Shown here: one piece after another, positions 24,184 to 32,922 of the stretch | How the letters are laid out: the number at the start of each line of letters is the position of its first letter | Position numbering within the stretch: the first letter of the stretch is position 1 | Origin: Novosphingobium sp. EMRT-2 | GTDB taxonomy: Bacteria; Pseudomonadota; Alphaproteobacteria; Sphingomonadales; Sphingomonadaceae | Length of the DNA stretch: 64,000 bases | Direction: 5' to 3' | NCBI RefSeq assembly: GCF_005145025.1 | Contig: NZ_CP039695.1 | Location: 310,001-374,000, forward strand | Translations under genes and position numbers: made by a program | Notes under the pieces: generated by a model | The model's database searches: none | The model's input: the letters and a program-made list of their open reading frames with translations, nothing else | Told to the model about the DNA's origin: nothing

Positions 24184-25688
24184 CAGTACACCTCCCCGCT
24201 GGCGATCAAGCTGTTGTAGCTGTGCAGATCGGGAGGCGGGATAGTGACATCGCGCTGCGATCTTGCGGTTGGCAGGAACTCGTCCCTGAGCGCATCGACA
24301 TCGGGCAAGCGCCCTCTGTCGAGTGCCTCATCGATCCGCCGGGCCAGCACGTCGACACAGTCGCCCCTGGCGGCGATATCGAGCAGCGCGACGGCATCGC
24401 GGCAGGCCTGCCGTCCATCGAGTTGGGCATCGAAGGCTTGCCAGGCCCGCCGGTAGGCGTGATCGGGGAACAGGGCTTCGCGGTAGACGAGGTTGCGCAG
24501 CGCACCAGGCTTGCGGCGCAGGTTACCGATCATGTGCCGGAAATCGATGCTGTGCCCCCGGTGGGGATGGCTGATCCGCACACGCGGCGTGGACATTACC
24601 CTGTCCGGACCGAGGAAGAGCTCAATGCGATCGTCAAAGAGATGCGCGTTGAGGCGCCGTCCGACGAGGCGGGAAGGCACCGAATAGGTAACCCGATCGA
24701 TGGCGACGGTGCCGTTGCGGGTGACATCGACGGTGACCATGGCGAAATCGGTGGTTCGCCTTGCGGGCAGCGCCTTGAGTACCCTGCGTTCTGCATCGAT
24801 GTGCGCAGCATGCCGCCGGTTCTGTCTGGCGACCTGCGCCTCAACGAACTCGCGCCAGGCCTCGATGCTGACGAAATCGCGGCTTCCCCGCCGGCGTAAG
24901 GCCTGATCGAGCCGTCGCTTGAGATGGGCATGGGGACCTTCGATCGATCCGTTCTCGTGCGCCTCGCCGCGGTTGTTGCGGGTAGCGAGCATGCCGTAAT
25001 GACGGCACAGCTCGTCATAGCTTCGGGTAAAATCCCGCTGCGCATCGGCGTCGAGGTTTTTGTAGGCGGCTGACAGGGAATCGCTGCGGTGTTCGGCCGG
25101 CGCGCCGCCCAGCTTCCACAAGGCATCCTGCAGGTGCTCCGAAAGGGCGGCAAAGCTCTCCCCGCCCAGCACGACAGCCGCATGCTCCCAGCCACTCGCC
25201 GCCAAGCGGAAGTGGTAAAGGCGATAGGCCAGGGTCTCGCCGGCAACGGTGACCTTGAGACTGTCGCATACCGTGAAATCCGACAGGCCCTGCCGACCGG
25301 GCTCATGATGCTGCGGGAAGAAGATCTCCTTCTCGCCGCCGTGCAGTGCCCGCCAGCGGGCGATCCGGCGTTCAAGTGTTCGTCGTATCGCATCGGGAAC
25401 AGCATCCTCGCCGAACTCGTCCTGGAGCGTCTCGAAGACCGTGACGGCAATGATACCGTCGATCTGGAGCAACTCCTCGACGCGTGGCCAGAATGGCTCG
25501 AGCGGATCGGCGCGGGTGCGCCAGTGGCGCTCCTTCTTCTTCTGGGACGGAAGCTGCGGATCGTTCTCGATCCGGCGTGCGCTGCGCTCGCTGATACCGG
25601 CCTTGGCAGCCGCGACGGCCTGGGTGTGTTGGCGACGATGGGTCATGAAGAGAAATACCTGCTGATCGGAAATGTGGTGGCCCGGCAT
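24183..25688 (-). CDS. istA: IstA, IS21-family transposase (copy 1)
   Basis: A 501-residue DDE transposase. The N-terminus is a helix-turn-helix (AVAAAKAGISERSARRIEND). The catalytic core includes SGWEHAAVVLGGESF and RGEAHENGSIEGPHAHLKRR, with the final acidic residue in ENGSIEG. A C-terminal Mu-type beta-barrel follows (YSVPSRLVGRRLNAHLFDDR). The length matches full-size IS21 transposases. No frameshift is seen, so the element looks active. Confidence 0.96.
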   Translation of the reverse strand: MPGHHISDQQVFLFMTHRRQHTQAVAAAKAGISERSARRIENDPQLPSQKKKERHWRTRADPLEPFWPRVEELLQIDGIIAVTVFETLQDEFGEDAVPDAIRRTLERRIARWRALHGGEKEIFFPQHHEPGRQGLSDFTVCDSLKVTVAGETLAYRLYHFRLAASGWEHAAVVLGGESFAALSEHLQDALWKLGGAPAEHRSDSLSAAYKNLDADAQRDFTRSYDELCRHYGMLATRNNRGEAHENGSIEGPHAHLKRRLDQALRRRGSRDFVSIEAWREFVEAQVARQNRRHAAHIDAERRVLKALPARRTTDFAMVTVDVTRNGTVAIDRVTYSVPSRLVGRRLNAHLFDDRIELFLGPDRVMSTPRVRISHPHRGHSIDFRHMIGNLRRKPGALRNLVYREALFPDHAYRRAWQAFDAQLDGRQACRDAVALLDIAARGDCVDVLARRIDEALDRGRLPDVDALRDEFLPTARSQRDVTIPPPDLHSYNSLIASGEVY

Positions 25689-25904
25689 CGCAAACCCATC
25701 GCTCGTTGTTCGATGAGTGTTCCGATACCACCGCCCGCCACAGCCCCGATCAGCCCCCCCGAAAGAAGGGGAAAAAGATCGCCACCGGTTGTCTGGTCCG
25801 CTCTCCGGTCGGGGCTACGCCCCTCCCTACGATCAGCCCAGACAACCGATCCTACCGGCCATCATAGTTGCCGCTCAACCGGCCATCGTAGTTGTCGCCA
25901 CGCA

Positions 25905-26567
25905 CTCAAACGTGCGCGCAGATCCGGCGCAGTTCGCGTTCACTGGCTTAATGACCTGTGGGCACTGCGGTTGTGCCATGGTCGCCGAGATCAAGAAGGC
26001 AAAATACATCTATTATCATTGCTCCAGGTTCAAAGGTAAGTGCCCGGAGAAATATGTTCGCCAAGAGGTGCTTGAAGAGAAATTTTCCGAGCTGATGAAC
26101 AAGCTTACATTTCCGCACTGGATACTCGCGGAGGTGCAGCAGGTCCTGCACGATGGTCGGGCTGCAGAGCAGCGTGACCGTGAGGAGACGCGTGGACGCT
26201 TGGCGGCTGAAGCCGACAGATTACAAAGGCGTCTCGATGTCCTGTATTCGGATAGAGTCGATGGTCGGATCGACGTTGAATTCTACGACCGAATGGTTGC
26301 CCAGTGGCGCGACGAGCGAGCACGTTGCCTGCGTGACATGGAACTGCTGGATTCGGCTGATGATGGCTACGCCGACGACGCGCTGGAAATCTTGAGGCTA
26401 GTTCAAAATGCCCATCACGAATTCGCAAAGCGGCCTCCGACTGAGAAGCGGAGGATGCTAAATTTGCTGCTATCGAACTGCTCTTGGGCTCATGGTTGCC
26501 TTACTGCAAATTTCCGCCATCCATTTGATATTATTGCTGAAAATGTGGTGTGTGGCGCAGGCCTAGG
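25905..26567 (+). pseudogene. Serine recombinase, C-terminal part between the two IS copies
   Basis: This segment continues the recombinase frame after IS copy 1. It encodes the zinc-ribbon (GLMTCGHCGCAMVAEI, then YYHCSRFKGKCPEKYV) and the coiled coil (AAEQRDREETRGRLAAEADR) of a large serine recombinase. It ends within the second target duplication at 26562-26567. Alone it has no proper start. Removing both IS copies and one duplication each joins 22259-23114, 25913-26567 and 29364-29415 into a frame of exactly 521 codons including the stop. Confidence 0.92.
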
Positions 26568-26783
26568 TGCGTGGCGACAACTACGATGGCCGGTTGAGCG
26601 GCAACTATGATGGCCGGTAGGATCGGTTGTCTGGGCTGATCGTAGGGAGGGGCGTAGCCCCGACCGGAGAGCGGACCAGACAACCGGTGGCGATCTTTTT
26701 CCCCTTCTTTCGGGGGGGCTGATCGGGGCTGTGGCGGGCGGTGGTATCGGAACACTCATCGAACAACGAGCGATGGGTTTGCG

Positions 26784-28289
26784 ATGCCGGGCCACCACAT
26801 TTCCGATCAGCAGGTATTTCTCTTCATGACCCATCGTCGCCAACACACCCAGGCCGTCGCGGCTGCCAAGGCCGGTATCAGCGAGCGCAGCGCACGCCGG
26901 ATCGAGAACGATCCGCAGCTTCCGTCCCAGAAGAAGAAGGAGCGCCACTGGCGCACCCGCGCCGATCCGCTCGAGCCATTCTGGCCACGCGTCGAGGAGT
27001 TGCTCCAGATCGACGGTATCATTGCCGTCACGGTCTTCGAGACGCTCCAGGACGAGTTCGGCGAGGATGCTGTTCCCGATGCGATACGACGAACACTTGA
27101 ACGCCGGATCGCCCGCTGGCGGGCACTGCACGGCGGCGAGAAGGAGATCTTCTTCCCGCAGCATCATGAGCCCGGTCGGCAGGGCCTGTCGGATTTCACG
27201 GTATGCGACAGTCTCAAGGTCACCGTTGCCGGCGAGACCCTGGCCTATCGCCTTTACCACTTCCGCTTGGCGGCGAGTGGCTGGGAGCATGCGGCTGTCG
27301 TGCTGGGCGGGGAGAGCTTTGCCGCCCTTTCGGAGCACCTGCAGGATGCCTTGTGGAAGCTGGGCGGCGCGCCGGCCGAACACCGCAGCGATTCCCTGTC
27401 AGCCGCCTACAAAAACCTCGACGCCGATGCGCAGCGGGATTTTACCCGAAGCTATGACGAGCTGTGCCGTCATTACGGCATGCTCGCTACCCGCAACAAC
27501 CGCGGCGAGGCGCACGAGAACGGATCGATCGAAGGTCCCCATGCCCATCTCAAGCGACGGCTCGATCAGGCCTTACGCCGGCGGGGAAGCCGCGATTTCG
27601 TCAGCATCGAGGCCTGGCGCGAGTTCGTTGAGGCGCAGGTCGCCAGACAGAACCGGCGGCATGCTGCGCACATCGATGCAGAACGCAGGGTACTCAAGGC
27701 GCTGCCCGCAAGGCGAACCACCGATTTCGCCATGGTCACCGTCGATGTCACCCGCAACGGCACCGTCGCCATCGATCGGGTTACCTATTCGGTGCCTTCC
27801 CGCCTCGTCGGACGGCGCCTCAACGCGCATCTCTTTGACGATCGCATTGAGCTCTTCCTCGGTCCGGACAGGGTAATGTCCACGCCGCGTGTGCGGATCA
27901 GCCATCCCCACCGGGGGCACAGCATCGATTTCCGGCACATGATCGGTAACCTGCGCCGCAAGCCTGGTGCGCTGCGCAACCTCGTCTACCGCGAAGCCCT
28001 GTTCCCCGATCACGCCTACCGGCGGGCCTGGCAAGCCTTCGATGCCCAACTCGATGGACGGCAGGCCTGCCGCGATGCCGTCGCGCTGCTCGATATCGCC
28101 GCCAGGGGCGACTGTGTCGACGTGCTGGCCCGGCGGATCGATGAGGCACTCGACAGAGGGCGCTTGCCCGATGTCGATGCGCTCAGGGACGAGTTCCTGC
28201 CAACCGCAAGATCGCAGCGCGATGTCACTATCCCGCCTCCCGATCTGCACAGCTACAACAGCTTGATCGCCAGCGGGGAGGTGTACTGA
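26784..28289 (+). CDS. istA: IstA, IS21-family transposase (copy 2)
   Basis: The product is identical to the 501-residue IstA of copy 1: HTH at the N-terminus, DDE core and C-terminal barrel, without frameshifts. The ATG at 26784 follows a 216-bp leader that contains the left terminal repeats and probably the promoter. No difference from copy 1 is visible, so both insertions are recent or kept alike by gene conversion. Confidence 0.96.
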   Translation: MPGHHISDQQVFLFMTHRRQHTQAVAAAKAGISERSARRIENDPQLPSQKKKERHWRTRADPLEPFWPRVEELLQIDGIIAVTVFETLQDEFGEDAVPDAIRRTLERRIARWRALHGGEKEIFFPQHHEPGRQGLSDFTVCDSLKVTVAGETLAYRLYHFRLAASGWEHAAVVLGGESFAALSEHLQDALWKLGGAPAEHRSDSLSAAYKNLDADAQRDFTRSYDELCRHYGMLATRNNRGEAHENGSIEGPHAHLKRRLDQALRRRGSRDFVSIEAWREFVEAQVARQNRRHAAHIDAERRVLKALPARRTTDFAMVTVDVTRNGTVAIDRVTYSVPSRLVGRRLNAHLFDDRIELFLGPDRVMSTPRVRISHPHRGHSIDFRHMIGNLRRKPGALRNLVYREALFPDHAYRRAWQAFDAQLDGRQACRDAVALLDIAARGDCVDVLARRIDEALDRGRLPDVDALRDEFLPTARSQRDVTIPPPDLHSYNSLIASGEVY

Positions 28290-29098
28290 TGACCCGCACC
28301 AAGGACCAGGCCGCCGCCGTGCTGCCTACCCTGCTCAAGGCCTTGCGCCTGCCGAGTATCAACCGCAACTGGAAGCGCCTCACCGACACCGCCGATCGCG
28401 ATGGCTGGCCGGCCGCCAACCTGCTGGCCTCGCTTCTCGAGATCGAGATGGCCGATCGCTCCTCCCGGCGCATCCAGCGCCATCGCGACCAGTCCGGCTT
28501 GCCCGCAGGCAAGACCTTCGCCACCTTCGATTTCGACGCAGCCCCCGGCATCCGCAAACCGCACCTCTTGTCCCTCGCCGCCGGTGACGACTGGATCGAG
28601 AGCGGCGGCAACCTGCTGCTGTTCGGCCAGAGCGGGACCGGCAAGACGCACGCAGTTGCTGCCATTGGTCATGCCCTCATCGACACGGGGCGGCGCGTCC
28701 TGTTCTGCTCCACCACCGACATGGTCCAGAAGCTCCAGTCCGCGCGCCGCGACCTCAGCCTACCCGCCATGCTCGACAAGCTCGACAAGTTCGATCTCAT
28801 CGTGCTCGACGATCTGTCCTACGTCCGCAAGGACCAGGTCGAGACCAGCGCCTTGTTCGAGCTCATCGCCCACCGCTACGAACGCCACTCGCTCGCCATT
28901 ACCGCCAACCAGCCATTTTCGGCATGGGACAACGTCTTCCCTGATCCCGCTATGACTGTCGCCGCGATCGACCGCCTCGTGCACCACTCGATCATCATCG
29001 AGATGAACGGCGAAAGCTACCGCAAACGTTCCGCCGTCGCCCGTATCAACGCCGGCGATTACGACCCGCCGAATGGCGCCCCGGACCGGCCATCATAA
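28289..29098 (+). CDS. istB: IstB, IS21-family ATPase helper (copy 2)
   Basis: The product is identical to the 269-residue IstB of copy 1, with intact Walker A and B. The start shares one base with the istA stop. About 260 bp of repeat-rich right end follow (29099-29357), with several GTAATTGTCGC-type repeats in both orientations. Confidence 0.96.
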   Translation: MTRTKDQAAAVLPTLLKALRLPSINRNWKRLTDTADRDGWPAANLLASLLEIEMADRSSRRIQRHRDQSGLPAGKTFATFDFDAAPGIRKPHLLSLAAGDDWIESGGNLLLFGQSGTGKTHAVAAIGHALIDTGRRVLFCSTTDMVQKLQSARRDLSLPAMLDKLDKFDLIVLDDLSYVRKDQVETSALFELIAHRYERHSLAITANQPFSAWDNVFPDPAMTVAAIDRLVHHSIIIEMNGESYRKRSAVARINAGDYDPPNGAPDRPS

Positions 29099-29357
29099 TT
29101 GTCGCTGGCTTCGCGCTCGGGAGCACCCTTGCTGAGGCAACGGGTAATTGTCGCCAGCGGCAATTACATGCCAACCATCCCATGCGCTTCAGACCCTCGC
29201 TTCCGGCCAGCGTCAGCGACAATTACCCAGCGTCGTAATTGTCGCTCGACGGTTGCTCCCCGCAACAGCAAATGGTAGCCAGAATTCACCAACCGGCGCG
29301 GCCACCTATCGGCCATCATAATTGACGCCGACCGGACTCCGTAATCGTCGCGCTACA

Positions 29358-29415
29358 CCTAGGCGCGCCCAAGCGGGGCGAAAATCACCAAAATAAAAAC
29401 TGGCTCCCTGAGTAG
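29358..29415 (+). pseudogene. Last codons of the serine recombinase, running into tRNA-Asn
   Basis: After the duplication CCTAGG, the recombinase frame continues as GAPKRGENHQNKNWLPE and stops at TAG 29413-29415. The last five codons, including the stop, lie inside the 3' part of the tRNA-Asn gene, which is on the other strand. This means the gene end is formed by the element-chromosome junction, as expected if the element integrated at the tRNA 3' end. Confidence 0.75.
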
Positions 29416-29475
29416 GATTCGAACCTACGGCCGCTCGATTAACAGTCGAGAGCTCTACCGCTGAGCTATCAGGGA
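29401..29475 (-). tRNA. tRNA-Asn (GTT)
   Basis: A 75-nt cloverleaf including encoded CCA. The acceptor stem is TCCCTGA with TCAGGGA, the anticodon loop is CTGTTAA (anticodon GTT), and the T-loop is GGTTCGAATCC. Its 3' end faces the conjugative element. It is a likely integration site. Confidence 0.97.
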
Positions 29476-29552
29476 GCAGCCCCGGTTGCCCGGGGCAGGA
29501 GCGCGCTAATAGCAGGCGATCCCGGTTTTGCAAGCGCTCGATTGATGTTTTT

Positions 29553-30332
29553 TCAGGCGAGAAACTGCTCCGCGAAAATTCGTTCGTCGAGCGATCGGCC
29601 CCGGTCGAACAGCAGGGTGAGCTGGTGTTCGGGCCAGGCGCGCACCTCCACGTGGGCCACGTCGCGCAGTTCCTTCTGGTCGGCCACCACGGCGACCGGG
29701 CGCTTCACGGATTCGAGCACGCGGAACGAGATCCGGGCGCTGTCGGGCAGGATCGCGCCGCGCCAGCGGCGAGGCCGGAACGGGCTGATCGGGGTAAGCG
29801 CCAGCATGTTAGAGCCGAGCGGCAGGATCGGGCCGTTGGCGGAAAGGTTGTAAGCGGTGGAGCCTGCGGGCGTGGCCACCAGCACGCCGTCGCACGCCAG
29901 TTCCTGCATCCGCACCTTGCCGTTCACCGTAACTTCCAGCTTCGCGGTCTGGCGCGTTTCGCGCAACAGCGAGACTTCGTTGATGGCGCAGAATTCGTGT
30001 TCGGTACCGGCGTTGGTGATCGCCTTCGTCTTCAGCGGGGAGACCGCGATGCGGCGCGCGCGGGCGATGCGTTCCTCCAGCGGGCGGCTGCTCTTGTAGC
30101 GGTTCATCAGGAAGCCGACGGTGCCCAGGTTCATGCCATAGGCCGGAACGACGCGGCCGGTATCGAGCATGTGATGCAGCGTCTGGAGCATGAAGCCATC
30201 GCCGCCAAGCACGACGACCGTGTCCGCTTCCTCGAAGGGCACCCATTCGCACAGCGCGCGCAGATCGCGTTCGGCTTCCTGAGCGCGGTCGGTAGGCGAC
30301 GCGCAAAGCGCGAGTCGAGCGGATTCCGACAT
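29553..30332 (-). CDS. nadK: NAD kinase
   Basis: A 259-residue enzyme that phosphorylates NAD to NADP. It has the GGDG motif in VVVLGGDGFMLQTLHHM, then YGMNLGTVGFLMN, the NE motif in CAINEVSLLRE, and GDG-to-TPAGSTAYNLSANGPI. The length matches short alphaproteobacterial NadK. The ATG at 30332 gives a short N-terminus (SESARLALCAS). It is the first chromosomal gene next to the element and is divergent from the EAL gene. Confidence 0.95.
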   Translation of the reverse strand: MSESARLALCASPTDRAQEAERDLRALCEWVPFEEADTVVVLGGDGFMLQTLHHMLDTGRVVPAYGMNLGTVGFLMNRYKSSRPLEERIARARRIAVSPLKTKAITNAGTEHEFCAINEVSLLRETRQTAKLEVTVNGKVRMQELACDGVLVATPAGSTAYNLSANGPILPLGSNMLALTPISPFRPRRWRGAILPDSARISFRVLESVKRPVAVVADQKELRDVAHVEVRAWPEHQLTLLFDRGRSLDERIFAEQFLA

Positions 30333-30460
30333 TGGTCCTCGATCCCCGGTTTCTCTCGCTGCGCGTGATATGGAGCGCGGCCTCTTGTTGCAATGCAAAA
30401 CGGACGGGTCGCCGCAGGATCGGAACGGTTTGGCAAGATTGTTCGGGCACAAGCCGGGCA

Positions 30461-31753
30461 ATGGACGCTTTTCCCAAACCGCTTCCCGCGCCGGTCGACG
30501 ATCGCGACATGCTGACCGGACTGCCCGGCGTCGATGCCGCCTGCGCGTGGCTTGATCGCACGGGGCAGGATGGCTTTGCCCAGGCCATGCTGGTGGGCCT
30601 GCACCGGTTCCAGTCGGTGAACCTGGCCTATGGCAAGGCGGCGGGCGATCGCGTGCTGGCGGAGATCGCGCGGCGGATCGTTGATTTCGCGCGCGAGGAG
30701 CTGGGGGCGCAGAGCTTCGTTGCGCGGATGGGCGGCGGCGAGTTCCTGGTGGCTTCCACCGTCGCCGCCAGCCGGGAGCGTTGGCAATGGCAGGCCGAAG
30801 CCCTGGCGCGATCGATCGCGCGGCCGATCCCGCTGGCCGGCGACCAGTTGCGGCTCGCACCGCGCACGGCGCTGCTGCGCGGGCAGCCGGGCGAACGCGG
30901 CGCACCGATGCTCGACCGGCTCGATCAGGCCCTGCTCAGCCTGCAACGCGGGGCGGGGCGACGCATCCTTTGGGCGGATGGCTCCCACGCGGTGCGTGGC
31001 CGCAGCGCCGCGCGGCTGGAAGCGGACCTTATTGGCGCGCTCGACCGGTCCGAGATATCGCTGCTGTTCCAGCCGCAGTTCACCGTGGCCGATGGCCGCC
31101 TGATCGGCGCGGAGGCGCTTGCGCGCTGGCGCCATCCGGAACTCGGGCTGGTCGGCGCCGAAACGCTGTTCGCGATCGCCGAGAGGGGCGATCACATCAG
31201 CCAGCTGTCGCACCACATCGCCGAACGCGCGCTGGCCGAGGCGGCGGACTGGCCGGACGACTTGCGCCTCTCGCTCAACGTCACGGCCGAGGACTTCGCG
31301 GTGGGCGATCTGGCCGCATCGATACGCGTGCTGGTCGCCGCTTCGGGCTTTCCGGCGGAACGGCTGACGCTGGAGATCACCGAGCAGACGCTCATCGCCG
31401 ACTTCGAGGCCTGTGCCGAAACGCTGCGCGAACTGGCCGGGATGGGCATCCGCGTCGCGCTCGACGATTTCGGCACCGGCTTCGCCAATTTCCGCACCCT
31501 GCGCGCGCTGCCGCTCGATGCGCTGAAGCTCGATCAGTCGCTGGTGCGCGATATCGCGCAGGACCCGCGCGACCGGGCGATCCTGCGTGCGATCGTGGCA
31601 ATGGCCCGCGCGCTTGATCTGAAGGTCGTGGCCGAAGGCGTGGAGGACGCGGCGCAACTGGCCGTGCTGAACGAGGAAGACTGCGCTGTGTTTCAGGGCT
31701 TCCTGCGCTCTGGCCCGGTCGATGGCGCGGCGCTGGTGCGTATGCGCGCTTAA
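30461..31753 (+). CDS. EAL-domain c-di-GMP phosphodiesterase with degenerate GGDEF
   Basis: A 430-residue cytoplasmic protein. The GGDEF domain (about residues 15-160) carries GGGEF instead of GGDEF in ARMGGGEFLV, so diguanylate cyclase activity is unlikely; GTP binding may remain. The EAL domain (about 175-425) keeps the main motifs: IGAEALARW, SLNVTAEDF, TLEITEQ, VALDDFGTGFANF, LKLDQSLV, VVAEGVE and FQGFL. It should therefore hydrolyse c-di-GMP. No sensor or membrane segment is seen. ATG at 30461 has no strong ribosome site; an in-frame start at 30332 would overlap nadK. Confidence 0.9.
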   Translation: MDAFPKPLPAPVDDRDMLTGLPGVDAACAWLDRTGQDGFAQAMLVGLHRFQSVNLAYGKAAGDRVLAEIARRIVDFAREELGAQSFVARMGGGEFLVASTVAASRERWQWQAEALARSIARPIPLAGDQLRLAPRTALLRGQPGERGAPMLDRLDQALLSLQRGAGRRILWADGSHAVRGRSAARLEADLIGALDRSEISLLFQPQFTVADGRLIGAEALARWRHPELGLVGAETLFAIAERGDHISQLSHHIAERALAEAADWPDDLRLSLNVTAEDFAVGDLAASIRVLVAASGFPAERLTLEITEQTLIADFEACAETLRELAGMGIRVALDDFGTGFANFRTLRALPLDALKLDQSLVRDIAQDPRDRAILRAIVAMARALDLKVVAEGVEDAAQLAVLNEEDCAVFQGFLRSGPVDGAALVRMRA

Positions 31754-31905
31754 CGGCAGGGCCAGCCACGATGCTTTATCGTTCACGATCCGTCGGCTGT
31801 ATCGTTATCGTCCGTCCTGCCTTAATATCACGTCGCGCAAATGTTGTGCATTTCGCCGCTGGAGGCATGGATCAACGTACATGGACATGTAGTTTTGTTC
31901 AATAT

Positions 31906-32874
31906 TTACGAAAACATATCTCTTTCATAAGAATCGAACGTTTTTCCGGTCGTGATTCCAACTCCTCTATGAATTGTTCTCATTAATAGATGTCCATTTT
32001 TGGGATTCCATCCGTACCAATCTTCCAAATTTGAAATACACTCTTCATTTGAAAAATCATAGAAAATATAGATAATGGCAATCCAATTTTTGTCTTTCAA
32101 AAAGGCTAGTATCATTTTTCCGGATTGGCCAGGATCATAGCCAATGATCATCCTATTTAATCTTATCTCCGGATTTTCGGAATATACGTCATCTATATTG
32201 CTAAAGAAATGTACGCAAGAATCCGGCTTTGACCATCGCGCATTCTCAGCATCGAAGTATAAACCAGAAAAATATCCTCCCCAATCGTGATTATGAGATC
32301 GGTAATTGAGTTGCATATTGCGGGTAAATGCTCTGCCGTTAGCAAAATTTAGGATGTCTAAAAACACGGTCCCATAGCCTGCCGTGGGATCAATTGCGTG
32401 ATTCCAATGCCGCATCATATCTATCATTTGCTCACGACCCGATCCGATAGCAGCGATTTCTCCCAGATTTTCGAGATTATCAGTAGGAACATTGAAAATG
32501 AGTTGTGATTTTATGCTTGTGTCAACGACTTTTACCCGCCAAATAAGATACTGAATTTTGTCGTTGTATGGATCAGCTAATTTTCCAATGCTTTCATCTG
32601 GATCTTCCGATAAATCGAAAGTATCCGCATTGAATCGCAGGTCTTCAATAATTTTTTTTATATCAAATTCGTTGCCAGAGCAAGTGATGGCGATCGAATC
32701 TGAAATAATGAAAACTTTATTTGCCATTCGCTTTGGTGGACGGAATTCCAATCCACCTTCAAAAATATCACCGTTCGAAAGCTCGACTGTCTCGACGTGA
32801 TTATCCACGGACACCATTGTATCCGCAATCAACATCGGGATTCCGTGTGGTGAAATTGCTATGCAGGCCGTCAT
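31906..32874 (-). CDS. Orphan HslV/proteasome-like Ntn hydrolase candidate
   Basis: A 322-residue AT-rich gene in a GC-rich neighbourhood. From the ATG at 32874 the protein begins MTACIAISPHGIPMLIAD, which lines up with the HslV/proteasome beta start: a Thr exposed after Met removal, then Asp at the Asp17 position. After an insert of about 20 residues, KVFIISDSIAITCSGNEFD matches the Lys33 strand and the following glycine turn. The C-terminal part is longer than in HslV (about 175 residues) and unfamiliar. GGAG lies about 11 bases upstream; an ATG at 32922 would bury the Thr. No unfoldase gene is adjacent. The assignment is from motif spacing by eye. Confidence 0.55.
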   Translation of the reverse strand: MTACIAISPHGIPMLIADTMVSVDNHVETVELSNGDIFEGGLEFRPPKRMANKVFIISDSIAITCSGNEFDIKKIIEDLRFNADTFDLSEDPDESIGKLADPYNDKIQYLIWRVKVVDTSIKSQLIFNVPTDNLENLGEIAAIGSGREQMIDMMRHWNHAIDPTAGYGTVFLDILNFANGRAFTRNMQLNYRSHNHDWGGYFSGLYFDAENARWSKPDSCVHFFSNIDDVYSENPEIRLNRMIIGYDPGQSGKMILAFLKDKNWIAIIYIFYDFSNEECISNLEDWYGWNPKNGHLLMRTIHRGVGITTGKTFDSYERDMFS

Positions 32875-32922
32875 TTCGCGGAGACTCCACAGTGTCTCGA
32901 AGTGGGGTGGCGCATTCGGCAT

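Larger units (their letters stand above)
23115..25904 (-). mobile_element. IS21-family insertion sequence, copy 1
   Basis: A 2790-bp element with 5'-TG...CA-3' ends typical of IS21, carrying istA and istB on the minus strand. An 8-bp target duplication CTCAAACG flanks it (23107-23114 and 25905-25912). Ends contain several copies of a short repeat around GATGGCCGGT and GACAATTAC, the multiple terminal repeats expected for IstA binding. It appears identical to copy 2 but in reverse orientation. Confidence 0.95.
26568..29357 (+). mobile_element. IS21-family insertion sequence, copy 2 (inverted)
   Basis: The same 2790-bp element in the opposite orientation, with identical encoded proteins. The flanking duplication is CCTAGG (26562-26567 and 29358-29363), 6 bp against 8 bp for copy 1. 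Because each copy has its own matching duplication, they arose by two separate insertions rather than by inversion between them. It interrupts the last codons of the recombinase. The two copies enclose only 663 bp. Confidence 0.95.

Noticed and set aside
23115..29357. Inversion by recombination between the two IS21 copies
   Set aside because: Each copy is flanked by its own matching duplication and the recombinase frame is restored without flipping the middle, so no inversion is needed.
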